A DNA stretch of 64,000 nt from Flavobacteriales bacterium UBA6057 (GTDB taxonomy: Bacteria > Bacteroidota > Bacteroidia > Flavobacteriales_G > Salibacteraceae): the NCBI GenBank assembly GCA_002428995.1, contig DIYJ01000004.1:62001-126000 (forward strand), given 5' to 3'. A program made the position numbers and the translations under genes. The notes under the pieces are model-generated. The model made no database searches. It saw only the letters and a program-made list of their open reading frames with translations, and was not told the DNA's origin. Shown one piece after another: positions 51,451-60,182 of this stretch; positions within the stretch are counted from its first letter, which is position 1, and every line of letters begins with the position of its first letter.

Positions 51451-53271
51451 TCAGCTCGATTGTTCTACCGGCTGCAATTGAACGAGATTGCGCTTAGACA
51501 AAGCTTCTTCCAGCGTGTGGTCGTTTACCTCTTTGAGCAAGGAATGAATGGTGTTGGCAGGAACATCGTGGATATCCAGTAGCATAAGCCCGTCCAGCGC
51601 ATCGTTGAACTTGGGATCGAGGTTGAAGCCGATCACCTTGGCGTTTTGCTTGATGTATTTTTTGAAGAGCACGGGAATGTTGATTCGGCTTGGTTCAATG
51701 TCCTGAATCAATTTATCGAGTTTGGCCAGGTCTTTCTGCGAAGACTTGAGTAACACATCCAGGTCAGCTTCGCTGTTGGGAACTGAAAAGCTTTTTCGCG
51801 GCTTGATGTAGCGAGCCAGTTGCTGGTTGTAAAAGTTGCGTTTCATGAACTCGATCAGGATGCCTTTAGAGAAGCCTGAAAAGCGATTGCTAATACTCAC
51901 CGGCCCAATGAGGTAGCGGTATTCAGGGTTTTTGAGCAGCAACACAAGGATGCCCTTCCACAGCAGAAATAAGGGCATCGGCTTTTTCTGATATTCACTG
52001 ACGATGTAGCTCCTTCCCAGCTCTAAAGATTCCCTCAACACCGGAAACAGCTTTCGCTTGATCTTAAAGAGTTGATGGATGTAGAGCCCGCGGATGCCAT
52101 ATGCACGGAGGATGTCCTTACCGCGGCCGACCCGATAGCCGCCAACGATCTTCTGAGCATCGTTGTCCCAGATGATGAGGTGCTGGTAATAAAGGTCAAA
52201 TTCATCCAGATCGAAGGCGTGGTTGGTTCCTTCCCCCACCTCTCTGTAGGTGATCTCACGTAGTCTGCCGATTTCCTGCAGGGTAACCGGAAGCATCTGG
52301 CTCGGCCCGCAGAAAATGCTGTAGTTGGACGAATCGAACAGGTGATGATCCCTTCGAAGCTTCTCGATTTCCGCTGCAATTTCTTCCGCAGGTCTTGGCT
52401 TTGCGATGGCCTCTGGTTTTTGCTTTCTGCGCAATCCATTGCGGAAAAACCGCTTGACTTCCAGTGCGCTCCCCAGCGCATAAGTCTTGGAACGCAGGTA
52501 GCGCGAGAATACCTCAGGATCGTCAAACTGAGCTTGCTCTTTCAAACTGATCGGCTTGCCGATGCGCACCTCGATCATCTTGTTTCGCTTGTTCAGCAGC
52601 TCCGAGGGAAGCTTCGCGGTGCGTAGAATGGGATTGATCAGCCCCAGGATGTGAAAGAAAACGCTGTTGCCTCCGTGGAAATAAACGGGAACGATGGGCA
52701 CCTCTGCGCCCTGCAATAGCCGCATGGCTGCCTTGTTCCACTGCTTGTCGGAAACGTTTTTTCGGTGGAACGTAGACACTTCGCCCGCAGGAAATATTCC
52801 CAGCGGACTGCCCGACCGGAGATGGGTCAGAGCATCCTTCATTCCGCTGAAGGATGATTTTGCACTTTGCTTTTTATCAAAAGGATTCACTCCCAGTATG
52901 TAAGGGCCAAGAGGATCGATGTTTTGGAGCAGGAAGTTGGCCATGACCTTGAAATCAGGCCGATGCTCCGTCAATACGCGCAGCAGAATCATTCCATCAA
53001 TGCCGCCATACGGATGGTTCGAGATGGTAATGAAAGGACCTTCTTTTGGAATGTGTTTGAGGTCATCGGGATTGATGCTGTACTGGATGCCCAATTGATC
53101 GAATACCGTATCGATGAATTCAAGAGAGTTTTCCCGGTAGGCCTTTTTATACACCGCATTGACTTGCTGAAGCTTCAGCGTTTTCATCAGCACATCGGCC
53201 AGTCGTGCGATCTTGTACTTCTTCAGATTCGCTGCTCTGATGAAGTCTTCCTTTTTGATCAGGTTCTCCAT
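51451..53271 (-). CDS. OlsF-like bifunctional acyltransferase (aminolipid synthesis)
   Basis: 606 aa with two acyltransferase domains. The N-terminal PlsC/LPLAT part (~70-260) has the HPYGGID block, FPAGEVS and VPVYFHGGN. The C-terminal part (~310-500) is GNAT/OlsB-like (REITYREVGEGTN, LDEFDLYYQHLIIWD, GRSYI, GPVSIS). This order is that of OlsF enzymes, which make ornithine- or glycine-type lipids by N- then O-acylation. The product lipid in this organism cannot be told from the sequence. The final ~100 residues are unlike either domain. Confidence 0.85.
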   Translation of the reverse strand: MENLIKKEDFIRAANLKKYKIARLADVLMKTLKLQQVNAVYKKAYRENSLEFIDTVFDQLGIQYSINPDDLKHIPKEGPFITISNHPYGGIDGMILLRVLTEHRPDFKVMANFLLQNIDPLGPYILGVNPFDKKQSAKSSFSGMKDALTHLRSGSPLGIFPAGEVSTFHRKNVSDKQWNKAAMRLLQGAEVPIVPVYFHGGNSVFFHILGLINPILRTAKLPSELLNKRNKMIEVRIGKPISLKEQAQFDDPEVFSRYLRSKTYALGSALEVKRFFRNGLRRKQKPEAIAKPRPAEEIAAEIEKLRRDHHLFDSSNYSIFCGPSQMLPVTLQEIGRLREITYREVGEGTNHAFDLDEFDLYYQHLIIWDNDAQKIVGGYRVGRGKDILRAYGIRGLYIHQLFKIKRKLFPVLRESLELGRSYIVSEYQKKPMPLFLLWKGILVLLLKNPEYRYLIGPVSISNRFSGFSKGILIEFMKRNFYNQQLARYIKPRKSFSVPNSEADLDVLLKSSQKDLAKLDKLIQDIEPSRINIPVLFKKYIKQNAKVIGFNLDPKFNDALDGLMLLDIHDVPANTIHSLLKEVNDHTLEEALSKRNLVQLQPVEQSS

Positions 53272-53451
53272 ATCGACAAGTTCACGAAGTAAGAGAAGCG
53301 TGTCGCCAGGACTGATTAAATAAAGGTTAAAAGAAAGTGTTCTTTAACATCTCGAACTCCTTCACCTTGATCCTGAGCTTGTTGCAGGCGAGTGCCTCAT
53401 TCGGGATTTTAAACCCTATCATCGCATGCGGTTGTTGTCTAATTTCACTGC

Positions 53452-54279
53452 ATGCGTATTTCTGTTTTCATGATCGCTTTTGTGCTGCTTTCAGGCGCAC
53501 TCAATGCTCAGGTGAGCTGTGATTCGGTGATCAAGGCGATGGAGCAGCGCTGGGACAATCTGAAAACGCTCAAATACAAGACTTCCAAAACCGAGCGGCT
53601 GGACGATGAATACATCTCCAAGAACATGTCGTTCACCGTCAACTGCCGGCCGTTGCAAGTGGTATTGGAACTGGAAAAGGATGATGATCGGGATTTTGTG
53701 CTCTACGATTCCGAGGCAGATCCAGAGCACGTATTATACATTCCTGACGGTTTCCCTTACAAGAACCTCCGATTGGGGCTAAATAGCAATTGGGTGCGTG
53801 GCGATAATCACTATTCCATCACCAATGCAGGTTTCGAATTCATCATTTGGCTGATCAAGTCCCAGTATGCGCTGCTGCAAGATCGGATCACCTGCTGCCG
53901 GGAAACGCGAGATGGAGTCGATTACTATTGCTACCGTGCCAACGCTCCAGACTTTTCATTCCGAACGTACAAGTGCAATGAAAAGATCACCGTAAGCGAC
54001 TTAGCCATTAAGCTGGGTGTCAGTGCCTACTTAATTCTTGAGCGGAACAAGTCCGTAGACTCCTATGACGATGATTGCAACGGACTGGAGTTGACGGTTC
54101 CAACGCTCTATGGAAAGGAGATCGAAATCCTCATTCACGCTGAATACCTGCTGCCCGGTCTGATTCGCATCGAAGACGATCGTGGGCTCTTGGGAGAATT
54201 GAACTACTTTGATTTTGTACTCAATCCAAGTCTGCCGGATGACTTTTTTACTGAAGATCATCTCGAGGACCTGGAGTAG
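53452..54279 (+). CDS. Exported DUF1571-like protein with LysM-like insertion
   Basis: 275 aa. Signal peptide MRISVFMIAFVLLSGALNAQ. The N-terminal 120 residues (ERLDDEYISKNMSFTV, DPEHVLYIPDG, LGLNSNWVRGDNHYSI) look like DUF1571. Residues ~171-222 have the LysM rhythm (TYKCNEKITVSDLAIKLGVS, LILERN, LTVPTLYG), which is normally a peptidoglycan- or chitin-binding repeat. The usual DUF1571 ending (LNYFDFVLNPSLPDDFF) follows, so LysM appears inserted between halves. It is followed by a small lipoprotein gene 10 bp downstream. Confidence 0.65.
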   Translation: MRISVFMIAFVLLSGALNAQVSCDSVIKAMEQRWDNLKTLKYKTSKTERLDDEYISKNMSFTVNCRPLQVVLELEKDDDRDFVLYDSEADPEHVLYIPDGFPYKNLRLGLNSNWVRGDNHYSITNAGFEFIIWLIKSQYALLQDRITCCRETRDGVDYYCYRANAPDFSFRTYKCNEKITVSDLAIKLGVSAYLILERNKSVDSYDDDCNGLELTVPTLYGKEIEILIHAEYLLPGLIRIEDDRGLLGELNYFDFVLNPSLPDDFFTEDHLEDLE

Positions 54280-54289
54280 TGTTTAGATA

Positions 54290-54832
54290 ATGAAAGTCTA
54301 TCCGTTATTCCTTGCTGTAGTATGCACTTTAAGTCTGGCTTCTTGTGACAAAGACAAAATTCGTGAGAAGGACTTCACCTATTGGGGCGAATACGAGCAT
54401 GATGATCAGGTAAGAACGGATGGAATGTATGTCCGGTTGGATGAAGATTCATTGGTTTCCGATATTATAATTCTTTATCAGAACGGACTCATTTATCATT
54501 CAGGCTGTAGTAGAGAGTGGTTGCGGACCACGTTAAGTGAATTCTGTGACATGGACGATCGGAGGTCTCAACACCAAAAATGGGGAGCATTCATCATAGA
54601 AGGCATGTGCTTCAATTACCAGTCATTTCAGTACCGGGCCGGAGGACAATTGTCTGATCTCCATGTCTGGAAATACGAAGGCATTCTTGAAAGTGATTCG
54701 TCCTTCACAATTACCAAGGTGACACGTCATTCGGGTGAAGTGAGAGACGTGAATGAGTCCTATTTCTTCATTCCCTTAGAGAATAAGCCAGATTCGAACT
54801 GCGTGCTGTTAGAGGAGCTTGGAGCTCCCTAA
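54290..54832 (+). CDS. Unrecognised small lipoprotein
   Basis: 180 aa; no known family. Lipoprotein signal MKVYPLFLAVVCTLSLAS followed by Cys19. The rest is a beta-rich, Tyr/Trp-containing domain with four further cysteines (CSREW, FCDMD, GMCFN, NCVLL) that may form disulfides in the periplasm or at the surface. It is co-directional with and 10 bp after the DUF1571-like gene, so probably co-transcribed. It is convergent with the CHAT gene. Confidence 0.65.
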   Translation: MKVYPLFLAVVCTLSLASCDKDKIREKDFTYWGEYEHDDQVRTDGMYVRLDEDSLVSDIIILYQNGLIYHSGCSREWLRTTLSEFCDMDDRRSQHQKWGAFIIEGMCFNYQSFQYRAGGQLSDLHVWKYEGILESDSSFTITKVTRHSGEVRDVNESYFFIPLENKPDSNCVLLEELGAP

Positions 54833-54843
54833 GCGATATAATT

Positions 54844-57690
54844 TTAGCTACTTCTCTTGAGCGTTTTGAACAGAAAGATCCAGGTCAGGAGAAGGATCAA
54901 TGCGAGCACGCTAAGCCAGATCATTGGAGTGCTCTGTTCTTCCGGAGTGTCTATGGGTTCTGTATTTCCGGAAGCCACAAAGGCAGCCCAGTAAAACGGA
55001 TGTGTGAATTGTGCTTCCCGTGTGGCTTCCAGGTAGTCCCTCTTTGCTTGTCTCAGCGCTTCATCCTTGCTGCTTCCGACTTTGATGTGGTCATAAAAGC
55101 TCTGCATAAGCTTCAGCGTAGCGTGATCACTCACCGTCCAAAGGCTCATGATTGTGCTTGGACATCCAGCGTATACAAAGGCTCGCGCAATGCTCTGCTG
55201 ACCTTCTCCTTTTATTTGATTTCCAATTCCTGTGTTACAAGCGCTCAGCACGACCATTTGTGCCTTCAGCGGGTTTGCATAAATGTCTTCCAGTTTCAGT
55301 GAATCCAAACCCTGATCTGTGGGTGAATGCAGGAGCACGGAGGTTTTTAAAGGATCCCGCCAAACGAGCTCTGCATGTGCTGTAATGTGCAGAAGGTCGG
55401 CTTCAGGGGCCAGCCTTAGAAATGCTGATTTCGTTGCCGCTTTGTCAAACAGCACCTGAGTGGGGAGCAAGGATTGAACGAGTTCTGTTTCCGCCTTTGC
55501 GTTGGGTAAGGTTTCCGCTTCCTCATTGGAATAGGAGAGACCGATGGCCATTGCCTCGGTTGATGGGTTGGAGGAGCCGGTCATATGCTGCTCCAGAAGT
55601 AACTGAGCCGAATGCGCATAGCTGATCGCAAAATCGTTCAGCAGATAGGGAAGCGATCTAAACTCGGCACGATCAGAATTCACGGAACTGGTCATAAGCA
55701 GTTCAAATGGAAGCTGTTCCAGGTAGCCGTCTGCAATGATCACCAGGTGATTTCCAAGGTCGATGCCTTCAAGCGGTTCAAAGATCCATTCGAACAGCTC
55801 ATGGCTTTCAGTGACTACTTCCAAGCTCTTTCGGAAGTCTTCAGAACCATTGGGTGGTGTGCTGACCCATTGGATGAGTTCATTCACTTTCCTTTCCCAA
55901 TCCTTTTTGCTTGTTCTTGCATATGCCAGCACCGTGTCTGATGTAGCAACCGCAGCAATCAATTGGTTGCCAACGCTTGTGATCTCCAGAACGGTTGTGT
56001 TCTTCTCCGACAACCACTCCTGCAATGCTCTAGTATTCAGCATTTGAGAATGATCATACCAGTGCTGAAGACTATTGGATTCCATTTGGAGCGAATCCAA
56101 AAGCTGAGCGTGTTGCCGCTCTGATTGGGTGAGAAGTTCCTGGTTTCGTTGTTTCTGGCCGCCTTCGGGCAGGTGTTTGTCGCGTCCTTTCAGGTAGCGT
56201 AACTTCTGTTCATTTTGTTGAAGCGCAGCAATCAATTCAGTGGTTTTAGAACCTGGTAGCCTGAGCTGCGCTTCACGGAATTTTTCCCGAAGGAAATTAG
56301 CCTTTCCCCGCTCCAGAAATAAGAACACCTTCTCCGCCATTGCTTGATTACCACTCCGCCTTTGGTGTTCAATCGCTGCGATGGCGCCTTCAGCATATAC
56401 CTCATAGATGCGTTCAGAAAGGCCTTCCTTAGCTTGATTGGACTGAAAGCTCTGGCGCATGATGTCTACCTGAGCAGCACCGCGATCATAAGTCTCCAGT
56501 GCAAGCTCAAGAGCGTTCAAATCACCCGTCCGGTCAAATGCTTGTTTCGAAGCACGAGCCTTTCCCAGCAAGGCCAGCAGAACCCAAGGATCCGTCTGAG
56601 TTTCGTCCAGGGTGGGGTTTTGAGAAGAGGTGGAAAGTTCTGGGAAGAATGCAGCCAATGCCTGTTGAAAGAAGTCATGACCAGTCTCAGACATTCCGAT
56701 TTCCAATGCGCAATTCCCGATGTTGACCAGTGACTTAGCCAGCTCTCGACTGGAAAGGCCATCATGTGCCTGCTCGATGATCAACCCTTCCTGCAACAGG
56801 TCAAAAGCCGCTTCAGACTTCTGTTGCGCGCGGTAAATCTCTGCCAGCCCCTTGAGCGACTGAGCTCTGAGCGGATGTCGCATGGCTTGGTAAGCCTTGT
56901 TCGCCAGACTGTAATAATGAAGGGCGCTGTCCAACTGGTCCGCAGCCTTGAAGCCGTCTCCCAGGTAATTCCAAGTGTTGATGACCTCGGGATGATCAGC
57001 CGGCATAACCTCAAGCCTGAGCTTACGAGCCTGAGCATACTGACCAAGTGCTTGTCTGTATTGCCCGCTGTGGTAATATGCCAATCCCAGATTGATGCTT
57101 GCGTTCGCGCGATGCGCGAATTCTGACGCATGGTATTTCGAGAACAGCTCGTAGGCATTTTCCAGGTAGTTCAGCGCGGTCGGCATGTCTCCCTTTTGGT
57201 TGTAGGCATTGCCGATGAACATCGTCATGCGTGCCGCGTCAAGGTCTTCTGTTCCCTTCCAGGCAGTGAGCAGATCTAGCTTTTGCTGGTAGTGGTGAAT
57301 CTTCAAATCCAGGTTTCCCAGGATTCCGAAAAGATAACCCAGGTAGTGATGGTAGCGAATGGCGAGTGCGGTATCCTCTGGTGACTTCTGCTGGAGTAGG
57401 TCGTAGCCTGACTCCATGCGTTCAATGGCTTGTAGCAGATCTCCAGCCTTGCGGTAGCGATCTCCCAGCGTGTAGGTGTGCGCAACAACACTATCCCATT
57501 GCTCATTCGCTGTAAAAGCCTCAACTGCAAGTTCCAGGTAGAAAGCAGCGCTGTCAAAACGGGATTCGCTGTTGTGTCGATCGGCTTTTTGTAGCGAGGT
57601 ATGGGCTACCTGAGCTTCTGTTTTGACGGCAATCGCCAGAAGAGCAGTAGCTCCGAGAACGAAGGAAAAAATCTTGTGTTTGAGGGTCAT
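54844..57690 (-). CDS. Exported TPR-CHAT protein (caspase-like protease)
   Basis: 948 aa from ATG 57690, where a signal peptide starts (MTLKHKIFSFVLGATALLAI, cleaved near TEAQ); the longer frame adds 17 residues. About eight TPR repeats (~40-400) are followed by a helical linker and a C-terminal CHAT domain. The His/Cys dyad is intact: His772 in HITAHAEL and Cys818 in LSACNTG, with GEGQQSIARAF and MSLWTVSD. A membrane helix (~925-943) and basic tail KTLKRSS anchor it, placing the protease in the periplasm. The DUF11-type gene lies 76 bp upstream in the same operon, with a sigma/TPR pair divergent beyond it. Confidence 0.9.
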   Translation of the reverse strand: MTLKHKIFSFVLGATALLAIAVKTEAQVAHTSLQKADRHNSESRFDSAAFYLELAVEAFTANEQWDSVVAHTYTLGDRYRKAGDLLQAIERMESGYDLLQQKSPEDTALAIRYHHYLGYLFGILGNLDLKIHHYQQKLDLLTAWKGTEDLDAARMTMFIGNAYNQKGDMPTALNYLENAYELFSKYHASEFAHRANASINLGLAYYHSGQYRQALGQYAQARKLRLEVMPADHPEVINTWNYLGDGFKAADQLDSALHYYSLANKAYQAMRHPLRAQSLKGLAEIYRAQQKSEAAFDLLQEGLIIEQAHDGLSSRELAKSLVNIGNCALEIGMSETGHDFFQQALAAFFPELSTSSQNPTLDETQTDPWVLLALLGKARASKQAFDRTGDLNALELALETYDRGAAQVDIMRQSFQSNQAKEGLSERIYEVYAEGAIAAIEHQRRSGNQAMAEKVFLFLERGKANFLREKFREAQLRLPGSKTTELIAALQQNEQKLRYLKGRDKHLPEGGQKQRNQELLTQSERQHAQLLDSLQMESNSLQHWYDHSQMLNTRALQEWLSEKNTTVLEITSVGNQLIAAVATSDTVLAYARTSKKDWERKVNELIQWVSTPPNGSEDFRKSLEVVTESHELFEWIFEPLEGIDLGNHLVIIADGYLEQLPFELLMTSSVNSDRAEFRSLPYLLNDFAISYAHSAQLLLEQHMTGSSNPSTEAMAIGLSYSNEEAETLPNAKAETELVQSLLPTQVLFDKAATKSAFLRLAPEADLLHITAHAELVWRDPLKTSVLLHSPTDQGLDSLKLEDIYANPLKAQMVVLSACNTGIGNQIKGEGQQSIARAFVYAGCPSTIMSLWTVSDHATLKLMQSFYDHIKVGSSKDEALRQAKRDYLEATREAQFTHPFYWAAFVASGNTEPIDTPEEQSTPMIWLSVLALILLLTWIFLFKTLKRSS

Positions 57691-57766
57691 AGAGCGGGCT
57701 CGTTCCCAATACCCATCAAGGGTGTTGCAGAACGAGCCCAAACTTATGCATGAATGTACTTCGTTC

Positions 57767-59179
57767 CTAAAGCGATTGATTGCTGGTGTTTCTCAGAATA
57801 CTCGCCCTGCGCCTGCCAGCCAACACGGCCATAAAGAATATGAGCAGAATGATGCCGAGTACGATCAAAAAAAGCACTCCAAAAACGCTCAACCACGAAC
57901 AGTCTATGATTGCAAGCTTATCATCCTCATCCGGGCTTTCTTCGGGACAGAAATAAGTGTTCTCTGCAAACTCGGTGACAATGCGCGATTGGGCCAGCTT
58001 GAATTCAATCACTGCCTGATTTCTGATTACGGTTCCAACCGGAAGGTTTTGTTTGGTTTGCACGCGGTAGCGGAGAAATCCGCGACATTCTTCGGGGTTT
58101 TCGCTGTTTGCAGCAGCCAGCATGAAGTGATGACTGTTGTTTTCGTTCCTTTCGCTTTGAGGGAGGTCCTGAAACGTCCATGTGAAGCGGTTTCCTTCCC
58201 TTGATGGGTTAATGAAGTCCATGTGGCTCGAAGACAGCAGCTCCAGGGTATTAGGATCCAGTTCGGCTGGCAAATGATCGATGACCGTGACCCCATTTTC
58301 TTCTGCGTCTCCGATGTTCTCGAAATTGATGGTGTACTCGATGTACGCCCCAGGAACAAAAGTGCGCGATGGATTTGCCACCTTATTATTCGGGTCCCAG
58401 GAACCGACAACGTTGCTTGTCAGCGTAATTGAATCCAGCAGGGTAACCTCATCAGCGGCATCATAAATCCGAACGCGTGTGGTGACTGTGCTGCCCACCT
58501 CCACATCTTCCGACACACAGAATGGCAGTGCAATGTCAAATCTTCCTGCATCAGCGTAGGCAATGAAGGATCGTTCGTTGTCCCTACTATTTCCCATGCT
58601 CCATTCTTTGACTCTGTTGTTGTGCACCGTCCAGTTTTCGCTCCATGCATCGCAAGACTCTAGATCGAGCTGCTCATCCAAAGTGAAGCGTACGATCACA
58701 TCCTGGTCCAATGGTTTTCTGTGCGAAAACCTGTAGAAGCTGGAGAAGCCCGGCCTTGGGTCTCTGGCCGTGGCAAGCCCAATCGGTTCATCCGGCAATT
58801 CAATGGCTGAATTAACCTCTATGGGCGGGTCGGTCTCATCCGTGTAGGCCAGATCCGGAGTTTCATCGCCTGCATACTTTGTAGCTCTTAGCGAAGCACT
58901 CAGTTCAACTTCGTTGGACGAAACAAAGGAGTAGGTTATCTCGTCACCAAAATCAATGGCTCTGCGTTCAAGCTTCCAAATGAAGTGGTATTGACTCATG
59001 TGCACGTTGTCTGAATTCGGAACCGCTCTCAGTTCGTATTCATTAGGCCCAATCTGAGTGTTCTCGATGTGAAACTGGGCGAAAGCATTGCTTGTGAAAA
59101 GCTGGAAAAGGATCGTGATAACTGATACAAAGGCGCAGCGCAGGTAGGAATGGAGACGGTTTGATGGTACTGTTTTCAT
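57767..59179 (-). CDS. Exported membrane-anchored protein with DUF11-type Ig domain
   Basis: 470 aa. Signal peptide (~1-35, ending NAFAQ). N-terminal region of unknown fold (~40-240). A DUF11-like domain follows (~275-410) with DPNNKVANPSRTFVPGAYIE, YTINFENIGDAEENGVTVID and LPVGTVIRNQAVIEF, typical of large surface proteins of this phylum, but here without a T9SS domain. Instead, a C-terminal membrane helix (~432-455) and an Arg-rich tail (GRRRAS) anchor it. As first gene of the operon with the TPR-CHAT protease it is a candidate substrate or ligand-sensing partner. Confidence 0.78.
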   Translation of the reverse strand: MKTVPSNRLHSYLRCAFVSVITILFQLFTSNAFAQFHIENTQIGPNEYELRAVPNSDNVHMSQYHFIWKLERRAIDFGDEITYSFVSSNEVELSASLRATKYAGDETPDLAYTDETDPPIEVNSAIELPDEPIGLATARDPRPGFSSFYRFSHRKPLDQDVIVRFTLDEQLDLESCDAWSENWTVHNNRVKEWSMGNSRDNERSFIAYADAGRFDIALPFCVSEDVEVGSTVTTRVRIYDAADEVTLLDSITLTSNVVGSWDPNNKVANPSRTFVPGAYIEYTINFENIGDAEENGVTVIDHLPAELDPNTLELLSSSHMDFINPSREGNRFTWTFQDLPQSERNENNSHHFMLAAANSENPEECRGFLRYRVQTKQNLPVGTVIRNQAVIEFKLAQSRIVTEFAENTYFCPEESPDEDDKLAIIDCSWLSVFGVLFLIVLGIILLIFFMAVLAGRRRASILRNTSNQSL

Positions 59180-59309
59180 GATTCGTAGAATGTAGAGTTT
59201 GGCAATAGGAGTTTTTGGGTTTTGAGCGGCCTCATGAATGAAGCTTCAAAAAGAAAGCTTGGCTCGGCTATTCAATGTTCGGGTTCGGTTAGGGTTTATG
59301 ACTTGCATT

Positions 59310-59329
59310 GGGGTATCATTCAATACCCC
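59310..59329. promoter_or_regulatory. Inverted repeat, candidate operator
   Basis: GGGGTAT (59310-59316) and ATACCCC (59323-59329) form a perfect 7-bp repeat around a 6-nt spacer, 131 bp upstream of the DUF11/CHAT operon. It has no T-run, so it is more likely an operator than a terminator. Confidence 0.45.
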
Positions 59330-59430
59330 TTGATGTTTTCGAGGTGATTACGTTTCTGATTCCGTGAATTCCATTTTTCTGGAGGTAGAAAATTGCTGTT
59401 TTTGTTCTAAGTTTCAGTATATCAGTTAGA

Positions 59431-59438
59431 TAAATTTG
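59431..59438 (+). promoter_or_regulatory. Consensus -7 element TAAATTTG upstream of sigma gene
   Basis: An exact TAnnTTTG element. The nearest exact TTTG upstream (59401-59404) is 26 bp away, longer than the usual 17-23. If used, the sigma transcript has a ~140-nt leader. Confidence 0.4.
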
Positions 59439-59584
59439 TTCGTATTGGTGCTATTGAGGTTAATTCGTGAGAATCAGAGCTGATTCTGGATTGAAATAGT
59501 GGAATTCAAATGCCGGGAGCCGTAGTAGTGAATAGAGTGCCTCGTTTTTCCATAATTTGAAGGCTCAACGGATGCGTTGAATCA

Positions 59585-60178
59585 TTGGGAAAACTACTGG
59601 ACATAAGATTGCGGGAAAATCCGGGGACACTAGGAGACGGGGCGTTGATTCTCAGGTATCAAAAGGACCTGAATAAAGAGTATGTGGTCATGTTGATTGA
59701 ACGCTATTCGGCACAGATATCTGGAATGAGCTTTCGCTACTTCCGCAACGAGGACGATGTCAAAGATTTTTCCTCTGAGCTTTTTCTCAAACTCAGTGAT
59801 AAACTCCGGGTGCTGGAACTTCGGGAGGGTGAGGATTTTGGCCGATGGATGGTGCGTTTTGTTCGCAATGCCATCATCGATCAACTGAGAAGCAAACACA
59901 GCCGCGATCGGCATCAGGAGCAATTTGGACTTCAGGCCGTGCTGAGCGAAGAGCAGTCTCATGACTTTGAGGCAGACAGCGTTGGCTTAGCCCTGAAGCA
60001 ATTGTCCGAACAGGAGCGCACATGCATCGAAGCCATCTATCTCCAGGAGACTTCCTACCAGGATATCATGCAGGAACATGGATACACCTTCAACCAGGTG
60101 AGAGGTTATCGCGATCGCGGTATTCGAAAACTGAGGGAACTGTTGTCTGACACGAATAGCTCCAAGAAATCTGCATAA
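59585..60178 (+). CDS. ECF-like sigma-70 family factor of the CHAT module
   Basis: 197 aa with a TTG start; no ATG lies in frame before the domain. Region 2: FRYFRNEDDVKDFSSELFLKL and GRWMVRFVRNAIIDQLRSKH. Region 4: LKQLSEQERTCIEAIYLQE, then SYQDIMQEHGYTFNQVRGYR as recognition helix. A TPR/TM protein follows after 4 nt and is the natural anti-sigma candidate. It differs from the FecI-like sigma at 3302, and has no receptor or FecR nearby. Confidence 0.88.
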   Translation: MGKLLDIRLRENPGTLGDGALILRYQKDLNKEYVVMLIERYSAQISGMSFRYFRNEDDVKDFSSELFLKLSDKLRVLELREGEDFGRWMVRFVRNAIIDQLRSKHSRDRHQEQFGLQAVLSEEQSHDFEADSVGLALKQLSEQERTCIEAIYLQETSYQDIMQEHGYTFNQVRGYRDRGIRKLRELLSDTNSSKKSA

Positions 60179-60182
60179 GGGA

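Larger units (their letters stand above)
59180..59584. other. Divergent intergenic region of the CHAT/sigma module
   Basis: About 405 bp, AT-rich towards the right side, holding the control region for both transcripts. It contains an inverted repeat (59310-59329) and a consensus -7 element (59431-59438). No small gene is visible. Confidence 0.6.
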
